This document shows positions 53,586 to 62,204 of a DNA stretch of 64,000 nt, piece after piece. Within the stretch, counting starts at the first letter, position 1. Every line of letters begins with the position of its first letter. The position numbers and the translations under genes are program-made. The notes under the pieces are model-generated. The model was not told where the DNA came from and did no database searches. It was given only the letters and a program-made list of their open reading frames with translations. This stretch comes from Limnohabitans sp. B9-3 (GTDB lineage Bacteria; Pseudomonadota; Gammaproteobacteria; Burkholderiales; Burkholderiaceae_C): positions 186,001 to 250,000 of the forward strand of contig NZ_NESI01000003.1 of assembly GCF_002778325.1 (NCBI RefSeq), read 5' to 3'.

Positions 53586-54149
53586 ATGCTGCTTGGCCTC
53601 GAGTCTGCGGAACTTCCTGCGGACGCTATCGAGGTGGGTCGAATTGCAGATGCTTGGGGCGTCAAGGGCTGGTTCAAAGTCTTGCCCTACAGCGCTTCTC
53701 CGGAAGCGCTTTTTTCTTCCAAGCGCTGGTTTTTACAACCTGCGACGCAAGGTGCCAAGACATTTTCTGGCACGCTTCAATTCAAAGTCATTGAAGCCAA
53801 AGATCACTCGGGTTCTGTGGTAGCCCACGGACAAGACGTGACGGACCGCAACCAAGCGGAGCTTCTCAAAGGTGCTCGCATTTTTGTCGCACGTTCTAGT
53901 TTTCCAACGCCTGATGCGGATGAGTATTACTGGGTCGATTTGCTCGGCTTAGAGGTCGTCAACCGTGAAGGTGAGGCTATGGGGCAAGTCCGTGAGCTCT
54001 TGCACACCGGCCCTCAAACCGTGTTGGTGCTGGAGTTCGTTGCAGACGACAAAACCCAAGAACGCATGATTCCTTTTGTCAGCGCCTACATCGACAACGT
54101 CGATTTGGCCGGCCGCCGTATCACGGTGGACTGGCACACCGATTACTGA
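53586..54149 (+). CDS. rimM: Ribosome maturation factor RimM
   Basis: 187 residues from the ATG at 53586; a TTG at 53565 directly after rpsP is an alternative. 'IEVGRIADAWGVKGWFKVLPY' begins the N-terminal RimM domain and 'DEYYWVDLLGLEVVNREG' the C-terminal PRC barrel. It binds S19 and helps mature the 30S head. The next gene, trmD, starts 22 nt later. Confidence 0.94.
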   Translation: MLLGLESAELPADAIEVGRIADAWGVKGWFKVLPYSASPEALFSSKRWFLQPATQGAKTFSGTLQFKVIEAKDHSGSVVAHGQDVTDRNQAELLKGARIFVARSSFPTPDADEYYWVDLLGLEVVNREGEAMGQVRELLHTGPQTVLVLEFVADDKTQERMIPFVSAYIDNVDLAGRRITVDWHTDY

Positions 54150-54171
54150 CGCCACCGCTGAAAGACGCCTT

Positions 54172-54933
54172 GTGCGCTTTGACGTCATTACCCTTTTTCC
54201 TGAGCTGTTTGAGCCTTTTCTCAAAATTGGCGTCACACGCCGCGCTTACGAGTCGCAACTGGTCGACGTCCGTCTGTGGAACCCACGCGACTTCGCCTTG
54301 GGCAATTACCGCCGTGTGGATGACCGTCCCTTTGGCGGTGGCCCTGGTATGGTCATGATGGCGGAGCCCTTGGCGGCTTGTTTGGCGGCCATTCGCGTGG
54401 ATCGCCAACAAGCGCGCGAAGTGGCACCTTTGGTTTTGTTTTCGCCCATTGGACAAGCCCTGCGGCATCCCGCCGTGCAACATTGGTCTGACAGCCAAGG
54501 TGCAGTGTTGTTGTGCGGGCGTTATGAAGGCGTTGATCAGCGATTCATTGACGCGCATGTGGATGTCCAAATCAGCTTGGGCGACTTTGTGTTGTCGGGC
54601 GGCGAGTTGGCTGCAATGGCCTTGTTGGATGCGGTGGCGCGTTTGCAACCTGGGGTTTTGAACGACGAAGGCAGCCACCAACTCGACAGCTTCAACCCAG
54701 CCTTGGATGGCTTGTTGGATTGCCCGAATTACACACGCCCCGAAGTATGGGCCGAGCAGGGCGTTCCGCCTGAGTTGTTGTCCGGTCATCACGTCAATAT
54801 TGAACGTTGGCGCCGTGACCAGCGATTGCTGTTGACGGCTCAGGTGCGCCCCGAACTTTTAGAGGCCGCCCGCGCAGCTCACAAACTGACCGCACTAGAT
54901 GAGCAGGTATTGAGCGCCAATAAGACGCTATAA
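54172..54933 (+). CDS. trmD: tRNA (guanine-N1-)-methyltransferase TrmD
   Basis: 253 residues from a GTG at 54172, giving the usual start 'MRFDVITLFPELFEPFL'. The SPOUT knot segments are 'LLCGRYEGVDQRFIDAHVD' and 'ISLGDFVLSGGELAAMALLDAVARLQPG' (in parts), which bind SAM. It methylates G37 of tRNAs with a G at 36. An earlier in-frame start within rimM is unlikely. The rplS promoter overlaps its last codons. Confidence 0.95.
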   Translation: MRFDVITLFPELFEPFLKIGVTRRAYESQLVDVRLWNPRDFALGNYRRVDDRPFGGGPGMVMMAEPLAACLAAIRVDRQQAREVAPLVLFSPIGQALRHPAVQHWSDSQGAVLLCGRYEGVDQRFIDAHVDVQISLGDFVLSGGELAAMALLDAVARLQPGVLNDEGSHQLDSFNPALDGLLDCPNYTRPEVWAEQGVPPELLSGHHVNIERWRRDQRLLLTAQVRPELLEAARAAHKLTALDEQVLSANKTL

Positions 54934-54946
54934 TTGTGGGCTTTTC
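54927..54946 (+). promoter_or_regulatory. rplS promoter core with shared ribosomal-gene signature
   Basis: GCTATAATTGTGGGCTTTTC: perfect TATAAT -10 overlapping the trmD stop, G-rich discriminator and a pyrimidine start. It suggests rplS has its own transcript besides the operon one. Confidence 0.65.
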
Positions 54947-55023
54947 GATCCTCTGATCGGCCGCTTCGGGCACTGCGACCTGAAGCCTTTTGTGTAGCGC
55001 GATCAAGATCTTTAGAGGAAACC

Positions 55024-55428
55024 ATGAACCTGATCCAAACTCTCGAGGCAGAAGAAATTGCTCGCCTCGGCAAAACCATCCCCGAATTCGCACCTGGCGA
55101 CACCGTCATTGTGAGCGTCAACGTGGTTGAAGGCACTCGCAAGCGTGTCCAGGCCTACGAAGGCGTGGTGATTGCCAAACGCAACCGTGGCCTCAACAGC
55201 GGCTTCATCGTGCGCAAGATCTCCAGTGGCGAAGGTGTGGAGCGTACGTTCCAAACTTACAGCCCTTTGATTGCCAGCATTGAAGTCAAGCGTCGTGGCG
55301 ACGTGCGTCGTGCCAAGTTGTACTACTTGCGCGACCGTAGCGGTAAGTCTGCACGTATCAAGGAAAAGCTGGTCAGCAAGTCTGCCGCAGCTTCCAAAGC
55401 CGCAGCAGCCGCAGCAGCAGCGCAATAA
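55024..55428 (+). CDS. rplS: 50S ribosomal protein L19
   Basis: 134 residues, [20 protein letters not shown], with '[19 protein letters not shown]' and '[24 protein letters not shown]'. AGAGGAAA precedes the ATG. The C-terminus carries an unusual Ala-rich tail ([15 protein letters not shown]) encoded by a GCA/GCC-rich repeat. Confidence 0.97.
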   Translation: MNLIQTLEAEEIARLGKTIPEFAPGDTVIVSVNVVEGTRKRVQAYEGVVIAKRNRGLNSGFIVRKISSGEGVERTFQTYSPLIASIEVKRRGDVRRAKLYYLRDRSGKSARIKEKLVSKSAAASKAAAAAAAAQ

Positions 55429-55463
55429 GCAGGTTTGTAACAACTTGTGATTTGCTTGCTAAG

Positions 55464-55500
55464 AAGCCGCCCCGAGTGACAAGCTTGAGGCGGCTTTTTT
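55464..55500 (+). terminator. Intrinsic terminator of rpsP-rimM-trmD-rplS
   Basis: Stem AAGCCGCC (55464-55471) with GGCGGCTT (55489-55496), 17-nt loop, T-run to 55500. The next gene starts at 55502, directly after the T-run. Confidence 0.9.
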
Positions 55501-55501
55501 C

Positions 55502-56176
55502 ATGAGCCAACTTCCTTTGTTTGACCCTCAAAAAATCGCGGTGTCGCAAGTCGACCACCACTTGCCGGCCGTGCCGCTTCACGCCTTCACAGCCGAGGCC
55601 TTGCAAGCGCGCTTCACCCGTCCCCCTGTTTGGCAACCTGAACTGGTTCGTGAGCGAAAGTTCCTTGAACGAGCCCCTGCGCAAGCCGCCGTTTTGTTGG
55701 CTTTGGTCATGCGCGATGAGCCCACCGTGTTGTTGACGCAACGCACCGCACACATGTCTACCCACTCGGGGCAAATTGCATTTGCTGGCGGGAAGTGCGA
55801 TCCAGAAGATCTAAATGTCACAGCTACGGCCTTGCGTGAGGCCCAAGAAGAGGTTGGGCTAGATGCGCGTCATGTCCAAGTGTTGGGTACCTTGCCTGAA
55901 TACATCACAGGCTCGGCGTTCTTTGTGACCCCCGTTGTGGCTATGGTCTCGCCACAGATGAACTTGCAGTCCAACCCTGATGAGGTGGCCGACACCTTTG
56001 AAGTGCCCTTGGCTTTTTTGATGAATCCTGCGCATCACCGTTGGCACAGGTTTGAGCACGAGGGGGTGAACCGCGAATGGCTGTCCATGCCGTATCAAGA
56101 CGGCCCCCATCTGCGCTTCATTTGGGGGGCGACGGCAGGCATGTTGCGCAACTTTTACCGATTCATGTCGGCTTAA
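55502..56176 (+). CDS. NUDIX hydrolase, probable CoA pyrophosphatase
   Basis: 224 residues. 'VLLTQRTAHMSTHSGQIAFAGG' (in two parts) is the UPF0035 motif of CoA-hydrolysing Nudix enzymes and is followed by the Nudix box 'CDPEDLNVTATALREAQEEVG' in pieces, with the REAQEE catalytic core. The usual FPGG is FAGG here. It likely cleaves CoA to 4'-phosphopantetheine and ADP. The start codon is one base after the rplS terminator, so its promoter must overlap rplS or it depends on read-through. Confidence 0.9.
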   Translation: MSQLPLFDPQKIAVSQVDHHLPAVPLHAFTAEALQARFTRPPVWQPELVRERKFLERAPAQAAVLLALVMRDEPTVLLTQRTAHMSTHSGQIAFAGGKCDPEDLNVTATALREAQEEVGLDARHVQVLGTLPEYITGSAFFVTPVVAMVSPQMNLQSNPDEVADTFEVPLAFLMNPAHHRWHRFEHEGVNREWLSMPYQDGPHLRFIWGATAGMLRNFYRFMSA

Positions 56177-56213
56177 GCCCAAAGCATCAAGGGCCTAACG
56201 CTATCATCTGCGT

Positions 56214-57188
56214 ATGAGTTTTTTGGCCCTGCTTTTTGCTTTGTTGATTGAACAAGCCCGTCCGTTGGCGCACAACAGTTGGGTGCATCGCAGCTGTCGT
56301 TCTTGGGTGGTTTGGTTAAGTCAAACCTTGGATGCGGGTCACGCCCGATTGGCTTGGACGACTTGGGCCCTGGCTGTGGGTGTACCGACCCTCATTGCCT
56401 TGCTGTTGCATGCAGCACTGATGTTCGTTTTTGGCTGGCCTGTGGCCGTTGTATGGAGCGTTGGCGTCTTGTATGCCTCGCTTGGATTCCGCCAATTCAG
56501 CCACCATTTCACCGATATACGTGACGCTCTAGATTCGGGCGATGAGCGCCTTGCCCGTGAGTTGCTGGCCGATTGGCAGCATGTGTCGGTCGGGAGCTTG
56601 CCACGCAGCGAATTGCTACGGCACGTGATTGAACATTCTGCTTTGTCTGCGCACCGACATGTGTTTGGCGTGTTGGCTTGGTTTTCTGTCTTGGCTGCCA
56701 TTGGGTTGGGTCCTGCAGGCGCAGTTTTCTACCGCATGAGCGAGTTGGTGTCACGCCATTGGCGCAATGTGGATAAGCAAAAAAAGGGTTGGGTCAGCGA
56801 CACCTTACAAGATACCGGTGATGCTGCTTGGCATGCTGTTGACTGGATACCCTCACGGTTGACGGCGCTCGCCTTTGCCGTTGTCGGTAATTTTGAAGAA
56901 GCCATTGATTGCTGGCGCAACCATGCGCAGCGCTTCCCCGATGACAACGATGGTGTGGTCTTGTCTGCCACTTCTGGTGCATTGAATGTGCGTTTGGGTG
57001 GTGAAGCATTGCGCCCAGACGCGGCCACCCGCTTGGGTGAAACTCTGGACGACGTTGACAGTGAAAGCACGCCAGGCCGTACGCCAGAAATGGCGCATTT
57101 AGCCAGTTTGGTGGGTCTCGTTTGGCGCAGTGTTGTGCTGTGGATGGTGTTGCTGGCGCTGCTGACGTTGGCCCGTTTGTTGGGCTGA
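56214..57188 (+). CDS. CobD/CbiB-family membrane protein
   Basis: 324 residues with N- and C-terminal transmembrane helices and the CbiB-like segments 'DSGDERLARELLADWQHVSV', 'RHVIEHSALSAHRHVFGVLAWF' and 'GVVLSATSGALNVRLGGEAL'. True CbiB forms adenosylcobinamide phosphate, but Burkholderiales carry this shorter homologue outside cobalamin clusters, and no other cob gene is here, so the role is uncertain. It lies between the Nudix gene and rsgA. Confidence 0.85.
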   Translation: MSFLALLFALLIEQARPLAHNSWVHRSCRSWVVWLSQTLDAGHARLAWTTWALAVGVPTLIALLLHAALMFVFGWPVAVVWSVGVLYASLGFRQFSHHFTDIRDALDSGDERLARELLADWQHVSVGSLPRSELLRHVIEHSALSAHRHVFGVLAWFSVLAAIGLGPAGAVFYRMSELVSRHWRNVDKQKKGWVSDTLQDTGDAAWHAVDWIPSRLTALAFAVVGNFEEAIDCWRNHAQRFPDDNDGVVLSATSGALNVRLGGEALRPDAATRLGETLDDVDSESTPGRTPEMAHLASLVGLVWRSVVLWMVLLALLTLARLLG

Positions 57189-57193
57189 CCGCT

Positions 57194-58081
57194 TCAGTAG
57201 TGGGCAGGCTGCGTCAATTCGGCAAACAGCAAACCATAGAGTTTGTAACGCGACGCTGTGATTTCGCCTGCCGTCACAGCGGCTTGGACGCCACAGCCCG
57301 GCTCGTGCAAATGCGAACAGTTGTAAAACTTGCAATGCGCCACATGCGGTTTGAAGTCCGGCATGTAAGCAGCCAGCTGCATGGCATCAATGTGATGCAT
57401 GCCAAATTCTTGAAACCCCGGTGAGTCAATCAAACCCGTCGTTCGCTCTGCATCGACCCAATGCCAAGTGGTGGAGGTCGTGGTGTGTCGGCCAGAATTT
57501 AGGGCATGCGAGATTTCACCCGTTGCCACATTGGCATCGGGAATAAGTTGGTTGATCAAGGTGCTTTTGCCGGTGCCTGAGGGGCCGAGGACCAAAGTGG
57601 TTTTGTGATCTAACCGTTCAGATAAATCGCCCAAGTCTGCGTCTCTGAGGCCCAGAGAAAGCACGGTGTAGCCCATGCGCGCATAAGGTTCTAACCTTGC
57701 CAAGGCGCGATCAAAAGGGATTTTTAGGTCACGTTTGTTGAGCGCGATCAAGGGCGTGATGTGTTCCGCTTCTGCCGCGATCAAGGCGCGTGTGAGTTGC
57801 ATTTCAGAAAACTCGGGCTCCGCAGCAATCAAGATCAAAATTTGATCGAGGTTGGCGGCAAACGACTTGGTGCGAATTTCGTCTTGTCGGTAGAACAAGT
57901 TGCTGCGTGGCTCGACTTTTTCAATCGTGCCTTCGTCGGTACTGGCCAGCCATTGCACACGATCGCCCACCACCACCTGACTTTTTTTGCCACGTGGGTG
58001 GCAAATGCGTCGCTCGCCGTCGGGTGTTTCCACCACACAGTGACGGCCGTGGCTCGCCACCACTAAACCGGTTTGTTTCAT
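57194..58081 (-). CDS. rsgA: Ribosome small-subunit-dependent GTPase RsgA
   Basis: 295 residues from the ATG at 58081. OB domain (1-70), circularly permuted GTPase with NKRD (115-118) before 'LVLGPSGTGKSTLINQL' and 'DSPGFQEFG', then a zinc finger 'CKFYNCSHLHEPGC'. It checks 30S decoding-centre maturation. It overlaps the M48 protease gene by 4 nt. Confidence 0.95.
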   Translation of the reverse strand: MKQTGLVVASHGRHCVVETPDGERRICHPRGKKSQVVVGDRVQWLASTDEGTIEKVEPRSNLFYRQDEIRTKSFAANLDQILILIAAEPEFSEMQLTRALIAAEAEHITPLIALNKRDLKIPFDRALARLEPYARMGYTVLSLGLRDADLGDLSERLDHKTTLVLGPSGTGKSTLINQLIPDANVATGEISHALNSGRHTTTSTTWHWVDAERTTGLIDSPGFQEFGMHHIDAMQLAAYMPDFKPHVAHCKFYNCSHLHEPGCGVQAAVTAGEITASRYKLYGLLFAELTQPAHY

Positions 58082-59337
58082 GCGTTGAATCGCGCCAAGC
58101 GCTGCGCAGCAGGTGGGTGCGAGTAGTAAAACGCGACAAACCAAGGGTCTGGCGTGAGCGTTGCTGCATTGTCTTGGTACAACTTGAGAAGGGCGCTGCT
58201 CAAAGCGCTGGCTTGGCTGTTTGCGACTGCGTAGGCATCTGCCTCAAACTCAAATTGACGTGATCGTCGCGCCGACAACGGTGAGATGAAGAAGGTCAGC
58301 AGGGGCAGCGTCAGCATGAACAGCAGCAAGGCCAGAGCACTGTTACCGCCCGTCAAATTCGGTGTGACGCTCAAGCCGGTGTAAAACCAAATTTGTTGGG
58401 AAAGCCAGCCCAGCAATGCCAAGCCAGCCAAGCTCATGGCAAAACTCGTGGCCATCATTTTCAAAATGTGTCGGTGTTTGAAGTGACCCAGTTCATGTGC
58501 CAGCACCGCTTCCATTTCGTCGCCATTGAGTTTGGCCAGCAAGGTGTCAAAGAACACCACGCGCTTGGAGGCCCCAAAACCAGTGAAGAATGCATTGGAG
58601 TGCGCTGAACGGCGGCTGCCGTCCATGACGAAAAAGCCTTTGGCTTTGAAGCCAGCACGGTCCATCAACGCGGTCACGCGCGCTTTCAAGGTGTCGTCTT
58701 CGAGCGGTGTGAATTTGTTGAAAAGCGGCATGATGAAGTTCGGTGCAATCCACATCACCAAGAGCTGGTAAGCCACCAACGCAGCCCAGGTGTACAGCCA
58801 CCAAAGCGAGCCACCCGTGTCCATCAACCACAAGACCAGCCACAAGATAGGCAGGCCAAGCACTGCGCCTACCAACAAGCCCTTGAGCATGTCACTGAGC
58901 CACAAGCGCACCGTGGTGTGGTTGAAACCAAACCGCTGTTCAACACCAAATGTTTGGTACAGAGACAAAGGCAAACCAATCAGTCCGCCGATGAGTGCAA
59001 AACCAACGACCAAAGTGACTTGTTGCGCCAAGCCAGTGCCCATGACATTCAGGGTCACTTGGTTCAGTAAATCAAGTCCGCCCAAAAGCGTCCAGCCCAA
59101 CAGCATGGCGGCATCCAAAGCCATATCCAGCATGGCAACGCGGGATTTGGCGAGGGTGTAGTCGGCCGCTTTTTGGTGGGCTTCCAAGCTGATGGTGTGT
59201 GCGAAAGCTGCTGGCAAATGGGCGCGGTGCTGTGCCACATGACGCACTTGACGGCCGCTGAGCCAGAGTTTGGTGAGCAAGTTGGCAACCAGCAAGAGCG
59301 CCAGAGATACGGTCATCGCAAAAGAGGGGTTCATCAT
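58078..59337 (-). CDS. M48-family membrane metalloprotease (Ste24/CAAX protease type)
   Basis: 419 residues from the ATG at 59337 (a second ATG follows at once). Multiple transmembrane helices flank the zinc site HELGH (281-285), with a later 'FEFEADAYA' holding the third ligand. 'GSRRSAHSNAFFTGFG' is the conserved M48 substrate strand. The length and N-terminal helices match Ste24-type rather than HtpX. It should degrade membrane or lipidated peptides. It is divergent from orn and coupled with rsgA. Confidence 0.92.
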   Translation of the reverse strand: MMNPSFAMTVSLALLLVANLLTKLWLSGRQVRHVAQHRAHLPAAFAHTISLEAHQKAADYTLAKSRVAMLDMALDAAMLLGWTLLGGLDLLNQVTLNVMGTGLAQQVTLVVGFALIGGLIGLPLSLYQTFGVEQRFGFNHTTVRLWLSDMLKGLLVGAVLGLPILWLVLWLMDTGGSLWWLYTWAALVAYQLLVMWIAPNFIMPLFNKFTPLEDDTLKARVTALMDRAGFKAKGFFVMDGSRRSAHSNAFFTGFGASKRVVFFDTLLAKLNGDEMEAVLAHELGHFKHRHILKMMATSFAMSLAGLALLGWLSQQIWFYTGLSVTPNLTGGNSALALLLFMLTLPLLTFFISPLSARRSRQFEFEADAYAVANSQASALSSALLKLYQDNAATLTPDPWFVAFYYSHPPAAQRLARFNA

Positions 59338-59388
59338 GGGGGCTGAGTTTAGATGAAGCGTCGTGAGTGATGGGCGACAATCTTCCAC

Positions 59389-59973
59389 ATGTCTGAAACT
59401 ACCAACCTCCCTGTTGTCCCCAAACTTGCCAAGTCCGATATGAATTTGGTGTGGCTTGATTGCGAAATGTCGGGTCTTGAGCCTGAGCGCGAACGTTTGC
59501 TCGAAATCGCTGTAATCGTGACGTGTCCCAATTTAGTTACCCGCATTGAAGGGCCGGTTTTTGTCATTCACCAAAGTGATGAGGTCCTCAACAAGATGGA
59601 TGCTTGGAACAAAGGAACACACGGTAAAAGTGGTTTGATCGACAAAGTCAAAGCCTCCACCATCACCGAAGAGCAAGCGCAAGAACAGCTGATTGCATTC
59701 TTGAAGCCTTATGTGTCCAAGGGCGTATCTCCCATGTGTGGCAACACCATTGGTCAAGACCGTCGTTTTTTGAACAAATACATGCCCAAATTAGAGGGAT
59801 GGTTTCATTACCGCAACGTGGATGTGAGCACGCTGAAAGAATTGGCACGTCGTTGGAAACCGGAGGTCCAAAAAGCCTTCAAGAAGGCGCAAAAACACAC
59901 GGCGTTGGCCGATGTTCATGAGTCCATTGATGAGATGCTTTACTACCGCGAAAATTTCTTGAAGCTTGATTAA
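59389..59973 (+). CDS. orn: Oligoribonuclease
   Basis: 194 residues with DEDDh exonuclease motifs: Asp24 and Glu26 ('[12 protein letters not shown]'), '[11 protein letters not shown]' and '[14 protein letters not shown]'. It degrades 2-5-mer RNA, including pGpG, the product of c-di-GMP phosphodiesterases, which connects it with the cyclase/HD-GYP pair elsewhere in this window. The M48 gene is divergent, 51 nt away. Confidence 0.96.
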   Translation: MSETTNLPVVPKLAKSDMNLVWLDCEMSGLEPERERLLEIAVIVTCPNLVTRIEGPVFVIHQSDEVLNKMDAWNKGTHGKSGLIDKVKASTITEEQAQEQLIAFLKPYVSKGVSPMCGNTIGQDRRFLNKYMPKLEGWFHYRNVDVSTLKELARRWKPEVQKAFKKAQKHTALADVHESIDEMLYYRENFLKLD

Positions 59974-59985
59974 CCTTCAAGTTTT
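59958..59985 (+). terminator. Weak terminator overlapping the orn stop
   Basis: CTTGAAG (59958-59964) pairs with CTTCAAG (59975-59981), then TTTT. The stem spans the orn stop codon. Confidence 0.5.
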
Positions 59986-60208
59986 ATAGTGATTAGGTAG
60001 AAACCCGAATTTGTGCCATAATCCAAGGCTTCACTACACAGAGTAGTGAATTTGTACATCTACCTTCATTCATCGGGCTCGCCAAATGAGTCCCAAGCAC
60101 TGAAAAAACCCTAGACGGGTCAGAGCAGGTTCCGTTTGATGGTTGATGTTTTTTAACCTAGAACGGAGCAGCCGCACAACCTGCGGCGCTCACGTGCGAG
60201 AAAAAATC
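59986..60208 (+). promoter_or_regulatory. Long structured leader of the DEAD-box helicase gene
   Basis: About 220 nt without a credible gene precede the helicase ATG. It contains CATAAT at 60017-60022 as a possible -10, an 8-bp inverted repeat TTCACTAC/GTAGTGAA (60030-60037 with 60043-60050) and further self-complementary stretches. Long leaders are typical of cold-induced helicase genes; no known riboswitch class is recognisable. Confidence 0.5.
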
Positions 60209-62116
60209 ATGACTGACACTTTAAATGTGACAGGCGAATTTGCGCCTGCCGAAACTATTTCTATTTCCGCTCCAGAAGCCATCTCTTCTGAAACTATTTC
60301 TACAGAAGCGGTTCACGCTGAAGCTGAAGCAGTTGTTGAGCAACCCGAAGCTCCTAACGGTTTCGTCTTGCTAGGTTTGGCACCCCAGTTGGTGCAAGCG
60401 GTGAAAGACTTGGGTTACACCCAACCCACCACCGTTCAGCAAAAAACCATTCCTTTGGCTTTGCCAAACGACAATGCAGATGCCAAAGCTGGTTTCATCG
60501 ACTTGATGGTGTCTAGCCAAACAGGTAGCGGTAAAACGGCTGCATTCTTGTTGCCTGTGTTGCACACCTTGTTGAAGCAACAAGCAGAAGCTGAAGCCAA
60601 AGAGCGCGCCGAGTTTGAAGCCGCTGTCGCTGATGCAGAAGCCAAAGGCGAGCCAGCGCCTAAGCGCCCCAAGCGCAAAGACCCGACCAATACACGCAAC
60701 TTCAAAGCCCCAACACCTGGCGCTTTGATCGTTTGCCCAACCCGCGAATTGGCCCAACAGGTGGCTCACGACGCCATCGACTTAGTGCAACATTGCCGCG
60801 GTCTGCGCGTTGCCAACGTGGTGGGCGGCATGCCTTACCAGTTGCAAATTGCCAAACTGCAAAACGCCGATTTGGTGGTTGCCACACCTGGCCGCTTGTT
60901 GGACTTGCAACGCTCCATGCAAATCAAACTGGACCAAGTTCAGTTCTTGGTGGTGGACGAAGCCGACCGCATGTTGGACCTCGGTTTCTCGGACGACTTG
61001 GCTGAAATCAATCAGCTCACCATTGACCGCAAGCAAACCATGATGTTCAGCGCCACGTTTGCGCCGCGCATTCAGCAGTTGGCCACACGCGTCATGCGTC
61101 AACCCCAACGCGTGCAAATCGACTCGCCCCAAGAGAAGCACAGCAACATTCGTCAAATCTTGCATTGGGCGGACAACGCACAACACAAGCGCCGTTTGTT
61201 GGACCACCTGTTGCGTGACACCACGATCAACCAAGCCATCATCTTCGCCAGCACCCAAATCGAGTGTGACGGCTTGGCCAATGACTTGCAACAAGAAGGC
61301 TTCTCGGCTGTGGCTTTGCACGGTGCGTTGAGCCAAGGCTTGCGTAACCGTCGCTTGATGGCTTTGCGCCAAGGTCAAGTGCAGTTCTTGGTGGCCACCG
61401 ACGTCGCAGCTCGCGGTATTGACGTGCCCACCATCACACACGTGTTCAACTTCGGCTTGCCCATGAAGTCTGAGGACTACACCCACCGCATTGGCCGTAC
61501 TGGTCGTGCGGGCCGTGATGGTTTGGCTGTGACTTTGGCCGAGTTCCGCGACAAGCGCAAAATTTATGACATCGAAGCCTATACACGCCAGCAGTTCACG
61601 GCTGAAGTGATTCCAGGCATGGAGCCTACCCAACGTGTTGAACAACGCGGTGGTCGTGATTTCGACCGCAAAGGCGGCGGTGGCAAATTTGGTGGCGGTG
61701 GCGGCGGTCGTGGCAACAGCTTCGGTGGCGGCGGCAAATTTGGCGGCGGCGGTGGTGGTCGTTTTGAAGGTCAAGGACGCTTCGAAGGCCGTTCGGAAGG
61801 ACGCTTTGAAGGTCGTTCAGAGCCACGTTTCGACGACCGCAAACCTCAGTCATTCGAGCCACGTCAAAACAACTTTGACGCCCGTCAAGGCGGCCCTCGC
61901 GGCAACTTTGGCGAAGGCGCTCCACGTGGCGGCGGCCAAAACTTTGGTCAGCCATCGGGCCCCCGTAGTTTTGAAGACCGTGCACCCGCTCGTGGCCCTC
62001 GCGCCCCGTTTGAGGCAGGCCGTACGCCTTTTGACAAGGCGCCACGTCCAGCTGGCAAGTCGTTTGGTAGCTTTGACGCCAAGAAGCGTGCACCTAAGCC
62101 TCGCACACCGCGTTAA
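60209..62116 (+). CDS. DEAD-box RNA helicase (RhlE/CsdA-like)
   Basis: 635 residues from the ATG at 60209. Motifs: Q motif near 75, Walker A SQTGSGKT (103-110), PTRELA (177-182), TPGR (226-229), DEAD (250-253), SAT (281-283), then domain 2 with 'TDVAARGIDVP' and 'HRIGRTGRAGR'. Two oddities are a ~50-residue acidic N-terminal extension and a ~45-residue charged insert (about 122-168) between motifs I and Ia. The last ~115 residues are Gly/Arg/Phe-rich, an RGG-like RNA-binding tail. It likely acts in mRNA decay or ribosome assembly, perhaps at low temperature. Confidence 0.93.
   Translation: MTDTLNVTGEFAPAETISISAPEAISSETISTEAVHAEAEAVVEQPEAPNGFVLLGLAPQLVQAVKDLGYTQPTTVQQKTIPLALPNDNADAKAGFIDLMVSSQTGSGKTAAFLLPVLHTLLKQQAEAEAKERAEFEAAVADAEAKGEPAPKRPKRKDPTNTRNFKAPTPGALIVCPTRELAQQVAHDAIDLVQHCRGLRVANVVGGMPYQLQIAKLQNADLVVATPGRLLDLQRSMQIKLDQVQFLVVDEADRMLDLGFSDDLAEINQLTIDRKQTMMFSATFAPRIQQLATRVMRQPQRVQIDSPQEKHSNIRQILHWADNAQHKRRLLDHLLRDTTINQAIIFASTQIECDGLANDLQQEGFSAVALHGALSQGLRNRRLMALRQGQVQFLVATDVAARGIDVPTITHVFNFGLPMKSEDYTHRIGRTGRAGRDGLAVTLAEFRDKRKIYDIEAYTRQQFTAEVIPGMEPTQRVEQRGGRDFDRKGGGGKFGGGGGGRGNSFGGGGKFGGGGGGRFEGQGRFEGRSEGRFEGRSEPRFDDRKPQSFEPRQNNFDARQGGPRGNFGEGAPRGGGQNFGQPSGPRSFEDRAPARGPRAPFEAGRTPFDKAPRPAGKSFGSFDAKKRAPKPRTPR
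61670..61836 (+). repeat. Tandem repeats encoding the Gly/Arg-rich helicase tail
   Basis: GGC/GGT-rich units encoding two KFGGGGGGR copies are followed by about four 21-nt units encoding RFEG(Q/R)(G/S). The repeats stay in frame, so copy-number change would lengthen or shorten the tail without frameshift. Confidence 0.8.
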
Positions 62117-62135
62117 TTTTCAGCTCGGCTGAACC

Positions 62136-62195
62136 AGACGTTCAGCCAATGCACGACACACATGTGTACGGCATTGGTTTGAACGTCTTTTTTTT
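62136..62195 (+). terminator. Large intrinsic terminator of the helicase gene
   Basis: AGACGTTCA-G-CCAATGC (62136-62152) pairs with GCATTGG-TT-TGAACGTCT (62171-62188), 16 bp with one small internal loop, and the 18-nt loop contains ACACATGTGT. A run of T's follows. Confidence 0.9.
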
Positions 62196-62204
62196 GGTTA
62201 ACCG

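Noticed and set aside
60782..61774. A 330-codon open frame on the minus strand opposite the DEAD-box helicase
   Set aside because: Antisense shadow of a gene with all helicase motifs; no recognisable domain or ribosome binding site.
61670..61836. Short tandem repeats that might suggest a CRISPR array
   Set aside because: Repeats are in frame, coding, adjacent without spacers, and belong to the Gly/Arg-rich helicase tail.
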